The notes: a model not told the origin generated them from the letters alone. Positions 21,001-28,261 are shown, numbered from the stretch's first letter. The stretch: DNA of 64,000 bases from Nostoc sp. FACHB-152 (GCF_014697475.1 NZ_JACJRV010000003.1:186001-250000), one strand, 5' to 3'. Numbers and translations are program-made.

Positions 21001-22319
21001 TCATTCGGATAAGCATCGGAAATCGAGTTGAAGATATCCAAAAATTGTGGCAATAATTGAATATTTTTTGCTCTAAAAGCAGATGCGATCGCAACAAAAG
21101 ACTTAACTAAATCAGAATTAGAAATTTTTTCAGTCTTTTGTATAAAATTCAGGGCTTCTTGCAAAATTTCTGTATGCTGAAACTCATCAAAATGAGCAGC
21201 AATAGCAGCTATGGCTTGAAATCTCTCAACTTCCCATTGAAAATTTTTTGCTATTTTTAAGGCTTTTTCTAGTAAATCTACCTGAGATTTTGCCAAATAA
21301 GGAGCAATTTCCATGAAAGCCTGAAATCTTTGATTTTCATTCAATACTTGAAATTCAGCTACATTCAGAGCTTGTTCTATAACTTTTGTATGCTCAGATT
21401 CATTTAAATTAGCATCAGCAGCAAGAGCAACTAAAATTTTAACTCTATTGATTTCACTACCCTTTTCTGCCAGGTCAAACACTTTTTGCTGGAATTGAGT
21501 TAGAGATTCATCCAGATGAGAAGTCAGAGCAATTAAGTTTTTAATTAAATCACTTTCATAGTCAATATCATATTCAATTCTGTGTAAGATATCTAAGGCT
21601 GTTTCTAAAACTTCTTGGCGATGACTAATGCTTAAATAAGGAGCAATCAAAATTAAAGCTTTAGCTTTGTCAGGCTCATAACTAATATTTTCTATGACCT
21701 TAAAAGCTTGTTGTAAAACTTCTGTATGTTGGGATTCACTCAAATTAGAAATGGAAGCAATAGTAGCTAGTGATTTAACTTTGTTAAGTGCATTATCAAT
21801 CTTATTTATAGATTCAAAAGCTATCGGCAACACTTTTGTAAGCCAAGCTTCACTGAGGTTTGGATGAGCAAGAATAACAGTGAGAGCTTGATAGTCAGCA
21901 AGATGAATAAATTGTTCAAATAATTGAGGTTGCGACTCTCTTACATGAGGTGCAATATTTACTAGAGTACCTACTAGAAAAAGTTCACTATATTTTTCTA
22001 CAATGTCAAGAACTTGTTTAATTAATCTAGGTTGCGATGGACTTAAGTTAGAGGCAATATTAGCTAGTAACTTAGCATTGGATTGAAGCAGAAGCGTATT
22101 GACCGCCAAAGGATGAAGATGAGGAGACATTTCCTCCTTTGTTGAGCTTTCAATAAAATCCAGAGCTTGTGTTAGTAAAGTTGACTTTGATGGTGGCAAT
22201 TCTGCAAGTAAACAGGCAAGGGCTTGGACTTTTTTCTCATCATTGGGAATGCTTTTAATTTCTTCAAGCCATGCCAATAAATCCTGAGTCCACAAGTTCT
22301 GATCTTGCACTGATAACAT
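15051..22319 (-). CDS. giant KAP-family P-loop ATPase with helical-repeat N-terminus
   Basis: A 2422-residue protein. Residues 1 to about 1480 are a long array of degenerate HEAT-like helical repeats of roughly 35-45 residues, recurring as L.QALDI... IA.HLSES. Then comes a KAP-type NTPase: Walker A GGWGGGKS near residue 1605 and Walker B VIVYIDDLDRCPP near 2147, both canonical for KAP proteins. As in other KAP proteins the P-loop domain is split by a large insert: coiled coil (about 1740-1830), a hydrophobic segment near 1920-1970 (LLITIFVFCLFLAIILPV) and more coiled coil (about 2000-2090). The LSPRSLKRLTNVYKLF region near 2270 is sensor-like. It is therefore probably membrane-anchored with cytosolic repeats. 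KAP ATPases occur in phage exclusion (PifA) and membrane scaffolding; the role here is unknown. It stands alone, without a partner gene. Confidence 0.88.
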   Translation of the reverse strand: MLSVQDQNLWTQDLLAWLEEIKSIPNDEKKVQALACLLAELPPSKSTLLTQALDFIESSTKEEMSPHLHPLAVNTLLLQSNAKLLANIASNLSPSQPRLIKQVLDIVEKYSELFLVGTLVNIAPHVRESQPQLFEQFIHLADYQALTVILAHPNLSEAWLTKVLPIAFESINKIDNALNKVKSLATIASISNLSESQHTEVLQQAFKVIENISYEPDKAKALILIAPYLSISHRQEVLETALDILHRIEYDIDYESDLIKNLIALTSHLDESLTQFQQKVFDLAEKGSEINRVKILVALAADANLNESEHTKVIEQALNVAEFQVLNENQRFQAFMEIAPYLAKSQVDLLEKALKIAKNFQWEVERFQAIAAIAAHFDEFQHTEILQEALNFIQKTEKISNSDLVKSFVAIASAFRAKNIQLLPQFLDIFNSISDAYPNEKLTAIAMISAHSNNLEVSQQAIDILEKFLNQDNITPLSAFFKHFKGSLHPEFLQRILSNKSFDVIVDTAIYLNKYELTEVLEQALTIAETIEDEQYRTDALVSIISCLDESEVKLLEQSLIFLNNIKNEDKVKILGTIAPHLNEFQPQLLQTAIQFAQKYDEQQGNPTIYEVQALTIIASNLTDSQIKTDLLQQAFDWNNYLYSTDEKVECFITLVNHLNKSQTKLLAQAYSFTEEIEYSQYHQFKALAHILPHLSAEEQVKCLNQIIKIVDEWQIEHQEQIPISAIIGIIPHLRESERSQFLPKVIKLLLKNQISEQLPASTITISSLPEFKLEFQQQLSSINFSEREHYYLISLIIALGESQPSLIEKALEHINEQLEQQILETYAFEIFAAITPYLSESEPQILNKAFEVAQKFQEYNTPIKSLVAIAPYFSEPKHTEILQQALDIIQESIWHDYDIDNLINILSDIAACIKQPQSPLLQKILEIVQGKIQNNQIDRYKERIFKIISQIATRFSEEVAAQISISTALKCVIYIEGDENKTKFLSALAPRLSSGLFPSALRLIIENIIHPAYRAEAFSNLAPYIPAYLFSEALDLIESKIIIPSSQADALSSLVPYISIDQIPEALRIAHCFRGDSYHWQVLIAIASRLSNLLDKQNTIFSETINKSETPSDISSQATSLSPEELQKELDLIKRVSLKQINFSDIAELQRKIKAVVHAETSLQIVALLIDLAPKLYQAESKFFQQAIELANGVRDIKYRVEVLSALAAQLSPSEPELLQKILAATQKFSNQKYRETVYQSLKNNLPIALTQHMLKLLKDNNLEACEEYKNQILCIVIPKLKSIQFAYVIEIIRAFTQERYKAQALKLLVTKLSNNQQELNTALQITQGFQQTYSKAKVLSGIFEKLPEVRELAQKDIKFNFLHPEVLLDVASCSGSSQDQINILRYIRDLTNAPYLQCRYLESLVPYLQPENMLESQSVAQEIQDKYYNIKALIALACKFPQFRAVAQRQAQDFKNQRENFVASIKLLSSLAVEVPEILPNILKYLELKTIQPEIVQNNTYFQENEIEHWEQKQILIALKPHLPLRIVREIDRERKKGKIPHELWYRSLKILRKTYRDALSGGSFRNDTDFNQDLLNLKDEIDALADMLLMRDLEPPVAVGILGGWGGGKSYIMHLMQNRMLEVRSGGINENEAWNENPNSDELYPYVGHIYQIKFDAWTYAKSHLWSSLMQTIFWELDRQITLEQQLIKAGINACAESGAKVWQVLYQSNDDDRKWFLERVLTEEQLQQFQANSKNHDLQDSLWKILTKSQQDAVSSCEQTKRELINKQEKLKIQEAELLSELRENENKLQNVKEQLQTQLQNAEEQLQDEQKKLIQKKHNEEINFEISEVKKNSYLALGYSAVVLKATLGSEGFTKIFDQKIQAEVNQKLNLEKFNIKPENVNQLSSFLKGVVTVAISNNYQSITVQSFKGWFNKNRLLITIFVFCLFLAIILPVTINLIKPNIIAQLIGFLTPTLPAIATLQALLTTGKKWYADTQLALNEYKISYEQALEKRTKELVEQREKDIEAEIKKDTKITSISEKIKLLKESIINNSEITALKQEIQNIQTKINDDSLNELREEINTLNIQLEKQQQELPKNNYASLGEFISDRLKDDSYEKQLGIIHQVKKDLADLSYKILPPPVDSKDYSSKIDNLKKAFPRGPARVIVYIDDLDRCPPNIVVEVLEAVQLLVKNRLFIAVLAIDERYINRALAKQYQGVLSRQGRPSPADYLEKIIQIPYRVTPITDSALRQYLKAQVVVQDSATSGNKFNEFSPEEFNILVQCCQEVDLSPRSLKRLTNVYKLFKVLNRIQGHKSTAKEQQAILGLLAFSGRYPDLMRDILQDIEHCYEESRNQIINDNLCKFFHESLQKHSPKYRSHPYIYQEAQKLKHDIDKVIPQDSTLENIKQIFNFVRRFSFVGDIGYDADYQIPGMIAKEV

Positions 22320-22380
22320 ATCGCAGATAATGCTCTTAAATAGCTGTGTTTGTCCAAGGATAGCAGCTTGTTTTTAGAAT

Positions 22381-22419
22381 GTAACTATATGTACACTGCG
22401 AATTTTTGTAAACTATAAT
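22381..22419 (+). promoter_or_regulatory. NtcA-type promoter upstream of the dipeptidase gene
   Basis: GTA (22381-22383), eight bases, then TAC (22392-22394) matches the NtcA consensus GTAN8TAC. A perfect TATAAT lies 19 bases further on at 22414-22419, close to the usual spacing of class II NtcA-activated promoters. The ATG of the downstream gene is at 22477, leaving a leader of about 50 nt. This indicates nitrogen-status control, inferred from sequence only. Confidence 0.65.
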
Positions 22420-22476
22420 TCAATGCTAGTTTAGTGATTTTTACACCCTTATTCAGTTTCTAAATCCAAAATTGCT

Positions 22477-23184
22477 ATGCGACCTTATCACCATATCTCT
22501 ATTATTGAATGCGATGAACCTCTGATAGAAATTCCTTTGCAACTGTTCGCAGTGGAATCACCCCATCCTTATGAAAAACTAGGTGCTATTTATGGGGAAT
22601 ACTCTCCGTATTATCTCCGCCAGAGTGTTGTCGAAAATTTAATCACAGCCCAAAATTACTTACACTCTCTGCTTCCTAATTGGCAGATTCAAATTTTTGA
22701 TGGCTATCGCCCAGTGAATGTGCAGCAGTTCATGGTTGATTACAGCTTTGCTACAGCTGTACAAGAGAGGGGACTGACTGAAGCCCAGTTATCATCAAGT
22801 CAACGCCAAGAAATTTGGGAGGCGGTTTACCAAATTTGGGCTGTTCCTAGTCTGGATGAAAAAACGCCGCCGCCTCATAGTACAGGGGCTGCGGTGGATG
22901 TAACTTTAGTAAATGATGTGGGACAAGTTGTAAATATGGGTTCGCCCATTGATGAGTTGTCAGAGCGATCGCATCCCGATTATTATGCCAATCATCCCGA
23001 AAAAGACGCACAACAGTATCACGCCCACCGTCAGTTATTAAATGATGTCATGTTAAAAGCTGGCTTTCAACGCAATCCTAGAGAGTGGTGGCATTTTTGT
23101 TATGGAGATCAAATGTGGGCGTGGCTGAATAATCAAGCTAATCCAGCAAATAATTTTACAGCGCGTTATGGTCGGATTTTGTAG
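22477..23184 (+). CDS. D-alanyl-D-alanine dipeptidase (M15D, VanX/DdpX family)
   Basis: Zinc metallopeptidase expected to cleave D-Ala-D-Ala. The 235 residues contain the M15 zinc signature HSTGAAVDVTLV near residue 139 (SxHxxGxAxD) and the second site EWWHFCYGDQMWAW near 206, plus IFDGYRPVNVQQ (the VanX substrate-site arginine). There is no clear signal peptide, so it is probably cytosolic like VanX and DdpX. No vanA/vanH or peptide transporter lies nearby, so scavenging or recycling of cell-wall dipeptides is more likely than glycopeptide resistance. The NtcA-like promoter fits use of the dipeptide as a nitrogen source. Confidence 0.88.
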   Translation: MRPYHHISIIECDEPLIEIPLQLFAVESPHPYEKLGAIYGEYSPYYLRQSVVENLITAQNYLHSLLPNWQIQIFDGYRPVNVQQFMVDYSFATAVQERGLTEAQLSSSQRQEIWEAVYQIWAVPSLDEKTPPPHSTGAAVDVTLVNDVGQVVNMGSPIDELSERSHPDYYANHPEKDAQQYHAHRQLLNDVMLKAGFQRNPREWWHFCYGDQMWAWLNNQANPANNFTARYGRIL

Positions 23185-23192
23185 ATGCCTAA

Positions 23193-23666
23193 TTACGCAT
23201 CTTCTGGATTAAGTTCTTTTAATTCGTCTGTAGTAAGTGTGCCAATTGGACTCCAAACTAGATACGGAATCAGTAATACAGTAGCTATTGGGGAAATTGG
23301 CAGCACACATAAAGCCAGAACGATGCCTGAAATCAACCCAACTAACCCCAGGGTTTCGCCAACTTTTAGACTGCGAAACCTCAACATTAGGGGTATGTAG
23401 GCAATAGTGACAATTTCTACGAAAAGGTATAAACCCATCAGCAACCAAGTAACAAAGCTTCCAGGGTTGTGTTTCCAGACGAGGTTAGCAGAAATCGCAC
23501 CACAAATAAAAATTGCAGTCCAGATGAAAGGAATAAGCGGTTCAAAAACTAGCCATTGTGGACGGCTTAAATGCGCGAACCATTTCACGTCACGGGGGGT
23601 GATGAAAAAACTTCCAAAAGCAATTAAGAATGTTATTGCCCCAATGATTACACCAGATGAAATCAT
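23193..23666 (-). CDS. TspO/MBR family membrane protein (copy 1)
   Basis: Five-helix tryptophan-rich sensory protein homologue (translocator protein/benzodiazepine receptor family). The frame is open to 23741, but the ATG at 23666 has AGGAAAAGGG upstream and yields 157 residues, the same length as the adjacent paralogue. Family features: W-F..L.RPQW..FEPLIPFIWT in helix 2 and LWSPIGTLTTDELKELNP at the C-terminus. TspO proteins bind porphyrins and tetrapyrroles and are linked to stress responses in cyanobacteria. It lies downstream of and parallel to copy 2. Confidence 0.85.
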   Translation of the reverse strand: MISSGVIIGAITFLIAFGSFFITPRDVKWFAHLSRPQWLVFEPLIPFIWTAIFICGAISANLVWKHNPGSFVTWLLMGLYLFVEIVTIAYIPLMLRFRSLKVGETLGLVGLISGIVLALCVLPISPIATVLLIPYLVWSPIGTLTTDELKELNPEDA

Positions 23667-23756
23667 GCTAATACCCTTTTCCTGATATTTTGTCAAGTCA
23701 TACACTGCCAGTTTGACAATATAAGGAGGGGGTGAAATCAATCGCAGGTTTGATAC

Positions 23757-24230
23757 TTAGGCATCTTGAGGATTGAGTCTGACCATCTCCCAAGTGGTAT
23801 AAGTGCCAATAGGACTCCAAAGTAAAAAGGGTACTAATAACAATGCTGCCCAACCAGAAATAGGTAAGACGACAAGGGTTAAGATGAGTCCAATAAAAAA
23901 ACCTGTACCACCAATAATTGTGCCTGCTTTCAGACTCCGCAACCGAAACATAACAGGTGTATAGGCAATAATCGCAATTTCTAAAATTAAATATAAACTC
24001 ATCAATAGCCACGTAGATGTGGTTCCTGGGTTTCTTTCCCAGACTATATAAGCCGACCAACCACCACAAATAAAAATCACAGTCCAGATGATCGGAATTG
24101 CTGCTTCAAAAGTTAGCCATCTCGGTCTTTGTAAGCGTTTGAACCACTGGCGATCGCTTGGCTGCATTAAATTAGCTCCTAAAGCCACTAATATGGCCAC
24201 ACCGCCAATTACCATCCATGATTTAATCAT
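23757..24230 (-). CDS. TspO/MBR family membrane protein (copy 2)
   Basis: Paralogue of the preceding gene, 157 residues with five predicted membrane helices. It reads DRQWFKRLQRPRWLTFEAAIPIIWTVIFICGG near residues 26-57 and ends LWSPIGTYTTWEMVRLNPQDA, aligned end to end with copy 1. Both carry the tetrapyrrole-pocket tryptophans typical of the family. The tandem arrangement on one strand with a 90 bp gap points to local duplication. Function is inferred from family only. Confidence 0.87.
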   Translation of the reverse strand: MIKSWMVIGGVAILVALGANLMQPSDRQWFKRLQRPRWLTFEAAIPIIWTVIFICGGWSAYIVWERNPGTTSTWLLMSLYLILEIAIIAYTPVMFRLRSLKAGTIIGGTGFFIGLILTLVVLPISGWAALLLVPFLLWSPIGTYTTWEMVRLNPQDA

Positions 24231-24373
24231 GCCTTTATTCCTTGTAATTGCTGCTTATCGCTGAAATATCACCATTTACTGGCCTTCAGACACATCATAA
24301 TTCTCTAGATTGCTGTTTTTCTTCTGCTTAGAGTCATAAAACGCTGGATACTAGGAATTAAGTAAAATTTTCT

Positions 24374-24835
24374 ATGAATCTCAAACCAGAACACATCCAA
24401 ACTATCCGCAGCCACGCCGAAAGCACCTATCCTGAAGAATGCTGCGGTCTGATCTTGGGCTATATAGATAATCAAACCAAAACGGTAGTCGAAATCATTC
24501 CTACAGAAAACGCTTGGAGTGCAGAATCAGCAAACTTCGCCCTTGATGACAGCAAATACAGCGAAGCCAGAAGATATGCGATCGCACCCCAAGTTATGTT
24601 ACAAGTACAAAAAGCAGCGAGGGATAAATCGTTAAATATCATTGGGATTTATCACTCGCATCCAGATAACTCGGCAATTCCTTCAGAATGCGATCGCCAG
24701 TATGCTTGGCCAGAATACTCGTATATAATAGTTTCCGTTCAAAATGGTAAAGCAAGTGAACTCCTAAGTTGGAGCCTTGACGACAATCATCAGTTTCAAT
24801 CAGAGTCAATTGATACCATAAATTTAACTACTTAA
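24374..24835 (+). CDS. JAMM/MPN+ metallopeptidase (M67 family)
   Basis: Zinc isopeptidase-like protein of 153 residues. The JAMM motif is intact: catalytic Glu in the ECCGLILG segment (about 21-22), then IYHSHPDNSAIPSECD near 91-106 (HxHP...S..D). Bacterial members such as Mec+ of actinobacteria release cysteine from the ubiquitin-like carrier CysO. The next gene encodes an E1-like adenylyltransferase with a rhodanese domain, which supports a sulfur-carrier role. No ubiquitin-like carrier gene is present nearby, so the partner must be elsewhere. The spacing to the next gene (62 bp) suggests one transcript. Confidence 0.9.
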   Translation: MNLKPEHIQTIRSHAESTYPEECCGLILGYIDNQTKTVVEIIPTENAWSAESANFALDDSKYSEARRYAIAPQVMLQVQKAARDKSLNIIGIYHSHPDNSAIPSECDRQYAWPEYSYIIVSVQNGKASELLSWSLDDNHQFQSESIDTINLTT

Positions 24836-24897
24836 GTTAAATAAAGACATCGTTTTTCGATAGGATTAATGATCCGCTCGTCCACAGCAAAACTGCT

Positions 24898-26070
24898 ATG
24901 TTAAATCCCAATCTGGATGAAATCCAGCTGACTAAAGACGACTACGAACGTTACTCCCGCCACCTGATTTTGCCAGAAGTCGGGGTAGAGGGACAAAAAC
25001 GCCTGAAAGCGGCTAGTGTACTGTGTATCGGTACAGGCGGTCTTGGTGCGCCACTGCTGTTATATTTAGCAGCAGCAGGTGTCGGACGCATTGGTATTGT
25101 GGATTTTGATGTTGTTGATACTTCTAACCTGCAACGTCAAGTCATTCACGGTACTTCTTGGGTAGGTAAACCCAAGATTGAATCAGCAAAAAACCGCATT
25201 CACGAGATTAACCCCCATTGTCAGGTTGATTTATACGAAACTCGCCTGAGTTCTGAAAATGCCCTGGATATCATTAGACCTTACGATATTGTGGTGGATG
25301 GTACTGATAACTTCCCCACTCGATATCTAGTTAACGATGCTTGTGTGTTGCTGAACAAGCCAAATGTTTACGGTTCAATTTTCCGTTTTGAAGGTCAAGC
25401 AACGGTATTTAACTACGAAGGCGGGCCAAACTACCGCGACTTGTATCCAGAACCACCACCACCAGGGATGGTTCCCTCCTGTGCAGAAGGCGGCGTGTTG
25501 GGAATTTTGCCAGGAATTATTGGTGTTATCCAAGCAACGGAAACTGTCAAAATTATTCTCGGAAATGGCAATACTTTAAGTGGACGACTATTGCTGTACA
25601 ACGCCTTAGATATGAAATTCCGGGAGTTGAAACTGCGTCCGAACCCCATCCGTCCAGTCATTGAAAAGCTAATAGACTACGAACAATTCTGCGGTATTAC
25701 CCAAGCTAAGGCTGAGGAAGCAAAACAACAGCAAGAAATTGCCGAAATGACTGTGACAGAATTAAAGGCATTGTTAGATAGCGGTGCAAAAGATTTTGTA
25801 CTGTTGGATGTTCGTAACCCTCACGAATACGACATTGCAAAGATTCCTGGTTCGGTTTTAATACCATTACCAGATATCGAGAGTGGCGATGGTGTAGGCA
25901 AAGTCAAAGAACTACTCAACGGTCATCGTTTAATTGCTCATTGTAAGATGGGCGGTCGTTCTGCCAAAGCCCTCAGTATCCTCAAAGAAGCAGGAATTAC
26001 TGGTACAAATGTCAAAGGCGGTATTACCGCGTGGAGTCGAGAAGTCGATCCTTCAGTTCCCGAATACTAA
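24898..26070 (+). CDS. moeB: E1-like adenylyltransferase MoeB/ThiF with C-terminal rhodanese domain
   Basis: Activates the C-terminal glycine of a sulfur-carrier protein by adenylation. The 390 residues combine an E1-like domain (about 1-270; nucleotide site GTGGLGAPLLLYLAAAG near 48, DFDVVDTSNLQRQV near 72, catalytic-cysteine region VPSCAEGGVLG near 196) and a rhodanese domain (about 285-385; active site CKMGGR near 350). The paired zinc cysteines of E. coli MoeB are missing: where CYRC is expected the sequence reads NYRD, and the later CxxC pair is also absent. The rhodanese fusion recalls eukaryotic MOCS3/Uba4. Candidate carriers are MoaD, ThiS or a CysO-like protein. The symbol is by best family fit. 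Confidence 0.88.
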   Translation: MLNPNLDEIQLTKDDYERYSRHLILPEVGVEGQKRLKAASVLCIGTGGLGAPLLLYLAAAGVGRIGIVDFDVVDTSNLQRQVIHGTSWVGKPKIESAKNRIHEINPHCQVDLYETRLSSENALDIIRPYDIVVDGTDNFPTRYLVNDACVLLNKPNVYGSIFRFEGQATVFNYEGGPNYRDLYPEPPPPGMVPSCAEGGVLGILPGIIGVIQATETVKIILGNGNTLSGRLLLYNALDMKFRELKLRPNPIRPVIEKLIDYEQFCGITQAKAEEAKQQQEIAEMTVTELKALLDSGAKDFVLLDVRNPHEYDIAKIPGSVLIPLPDIESGDGVGKVKELLNGHRLIAHCKMGGRSAKALSILKEAGITGTNVKGGITAWSREVDPSVPEY

Positions 26071-26137
26071 AAATTAACCGTAGATGACGCAGAGAAAATA
26101 AGGGGAGTAACATAAGTTACTTCCCGTTTCTCTTTTT

Positions 26138-27328
26138 ATGAGTAGATTGCGATCGCCTTTAAAGATTTTATGGCTGCAAGTATTGGCATTAGCAGCCGTC
26201 CAAGGGTCAATCAGTATTGCTTGGTTAATTTACAATTTATACTTGCCTCAATTATTGATCCAGTTTGGTTTTCCAGCATCTTTAGCAGCTAGTTTAATAG
26301 TTATCGAAAATGCCTTAAGTGCGCTGCTAGAACCATTGATGGGTGGACTTTCTGACAAATCTCAACGCTGGGTAGGTAGTCGTTTCCCCTTCATCTCCCT
26401 CGGTGTTATCCTCTCATCACTCATCTTTATCTCGATACCATGTATCGTCACGTTTACCCAGCCCTCTGTAATTATGCGATCGCTGCTACCAATTACACTG
26501 GTAGCCTGGGCTTTAGCTATGACAATATTTCGTAGTCCAGCGATGGCCTTATTAGGAAAATGCGCCACACCTCCCGAATTACCAGCAGCAGTTAGCGTTG
26601 TCACTTTAGTCGGTGGAGTAATTGGGGCTTTTCGACCAATTGCTAACCAGTATATTCTGAGCTTCGGGGCAATTTTTACCTTTGCAACCGCTTCTTTTGT
26701 GATGCTGGCTGCGGCTTGGATATTACGTTGGGTAACTCCTCCCGATATACCTCAAGATGACAGCACAGGATTTAAATTGCCCTATAAAAAATTGAGCTTA
26801 ATTTTAGCAACTGGCTTTGGTGTGGCGTGGGGTACGCGATTGCTGATGAGTACCTTAACCAAAGTCCTAAAGTTACAATTTCATACTGATAATGTTGATC
26901 TGCTGCTAGTATACGTTGGGCTGGCGATCGCTTTTGCTACCTTACCCGCAGGATTTGTGGCTACCAAAATTGGTAATTGTCGGGCGATGCTAGTTGGCGT
27001 TGCTGCCACAATTATCTCAATACTAGCGATCGCCCATACAGGTGCAAACTTACCCATGATAGTTTTGTTAGTAGCTGGTTTTAGTACCATCATCAATGGC
27101 GTAATTCCTTTAGCCTTGGGGTTGATGTCGCAAAAATGGTCAGGCTTGGGTATAGGAATGTATTTTGGTGGGTTTGCTTTGGGGATGAGTTTGTTCGGTT
27201 GGTTGTTTCCCCAAGCACCAGGAATGGCGATTTTTGCTAGCGCGCTTTTCAGTGCATTAGCCTTCTTGCTAGTTGCTATCTGCGTAATGACTGCTATGCA
27301 AATACAAAAAATCAACAGTCAAGTTTAA
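26138..27328 (+). CDS. MFS transporter
   Basis: Major facilitator superfamily carrier of 396 residues with about 12 hydrophobic segments. The loop 2-3 motif A variant reads LMGGLSDKSQRWVGSRFPFI near residues 68-87, of the kind seen in sugar/proton (SLC45/GPH-like) carriers. A polar central loop (about 200-215) separates the two halves. The substrate cannot be assigned. It stands 67 bp after moeB and converges with the LivF-type ATPase gene. Confidence 0.82.
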   Translation: MSRLRSPLKILWLQVLALAAVQGSISIAWLIYNLYLPQLLIQFGFPASLAASLIVIENALSALLEPLMGGLSDKSQRWVGSRFPFISLGVILSSLIFISIPCIVTFTQPSVIMRSLLPITLVAWALAMTIFRSPAMALLGKCATPPELPAAVSVVTLVGGVIGAFRPIANQYILSFGAIFTFATASFVMLAAAWILRWVTPPDIPQDDSTGFKLPYKKLSLILATGFGVAWGTRLLMSTLTKVLKLQFHTDNVDLLLVYVGLAIAFATLPAGFVATKIGNCRAMLVGVAATIISILAIAHTGANLPMIVLLVAGFSTIINGVIPLALGLMSQKWSGLGIGMYFGGFALGMSLFGWLFPQAPGMAIFASALFSALAFLLVAICVMTAMQIQKINSQV

Positions 27329-27349
27329 ACGACCACTTCTCGCTTCCTA

Positions 27350-28093
27350 TCAATGTCTTTTCCCTGCGCCCAAATACAGTTCACCTACTTTCGGGTCATT
27401 CAGCAACTCATGACCAGGGCCAGAAATTGCATCGCGTCCAGACTCTAGAACATAACCACGATGAGCCATTTCTAAAGCTTTACGGGCATTTTGCTCGACA
27501 AGTACAATGGCTGTACCTTCCTGATTAATTTTTTTAATCTGTTCAAATACCTGCGTAACTAGGATAGGAGACAAAGCCGCAGAAGGTTCATCTAACAGTA
27601 ATAAATTAGGTTCCAACATCAAAGCTTTACCCATCGCCAGCATTTGGCGTTCTCCTCCAGAGAGTGTACCAGCCCGTTGCCGACGGCGATCGCTCAGTCT
27701 GGGAAACATAGCGAATATTTTATCTTTGATCGGTTTTAAGGGAGCGTTACTCACAAAAGCCCCCATTTCTAGATTTTCTTCGATACTCAAAGAAGGAAAG
27801 ACATTGGCAATTTGGGGAACGTAGCACATTCCCTTCTTAACGATTTGATTTGACTTTAGTCCAGCAATATTCTCACCTTTAAAGGTAATCGAGCCTGTAT
27901 GCGGTGTCAAAAGTCCAAAAATCGTCTTTGCTAAGGTCGATTTACCTGCACCGTTGGGGCCAATAACTGTTACTAATTCTCCGGCTGCTACCCGAAAATT
28001 TACCCCTTGCAAAATATCTACATCTTTAATGTAACCAGCATGGACATTTTTAACTTCTAGCAATGGGGCAGAATGATCAACTGAACCTGACAT
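27350..28093 (-). CDS. LivF-type ABC transporter ATP-binding protein (possibly NatE)
   Basis: ATPase of the branched-chain/neutral amino acid ABC family, 247 residues. Walker A GPNGAGKST near residue 42, Q-loop YVPQIANVFPSLSIEENL near 93, signature LSGGERQM near 145, Walker B LLLLDEPSAAL near 164, switch His in LVEQNARKALEMAHRGYVLE. In Anabaena and Synechocystis the N-I neutral amino acid system has scattered single genes including such an ATPase (NatE), which fits this isolated copy. UrtE is the main alternative, but no urea-transport genes lie nearby. No permease or binding-protein gene is adjacent. Confidence 0.88.
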   Translation of the reverse strand: MSGSVDHSAPLLEVKNVHAGYIKDVDILQGVNFRVAAGELVTVIGPNGAGKSTLAKTIFGLLTPHTGSITFKGENIAGLKSNQIVKKGMCYVPQIANVFPSLSIEENLEMGAFVSNAPLKPIKDKIFAMFPRLSDRRRQRAGTLSGGERQMLAMGKALMLEPNLLLLDEPSAALSPILVTQVFEQIKKINQEGTAIVLVEQNARKALEMAHRGYVLESGRDAISGPGHELLNDPKVGELYLGAGKRH

Positions 28094-28197
28094 ATAATCC
28101 TTAAATTAATAAAAGTAAAAATAGCAACATCCTATATCTCTTTAAGCATTGAGTGCGGATGCAATGGCATAAATTTTCTTTAACATAACCTCTAGAA

Positions 28198-28227
28198 AGA
28201 AAAAAACATAGGTATTGTACCTATGTT
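28198..28227 (-). terminator. intrinsic terminator of the PEP-CTERM gene
   Basis: AACATAGGTA and TACCTATGTT (28205-28214 and 28218-28227) form a 10 bp stem with a 3 nt loop. On the minus strand this is followed by a run of Ts (28204 down to 28199). Position and T-tract fit termination of the PEP-CTERM gene ending at 28262. Confidence 0.85.
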
Positions 28228-28261
28228 CACTCATTAATACTAGATATAACTCTCTTCAAAA

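Noticed and set aside
22477-23184. Glycopeptide-resistance locus because of a VanX-like gene
   Set aside because: No vanA-, vanH- or vanRS-like genes are nearby, and stand-alone VanX/DdpX enzymes commonly serve dipeptide scavenging.
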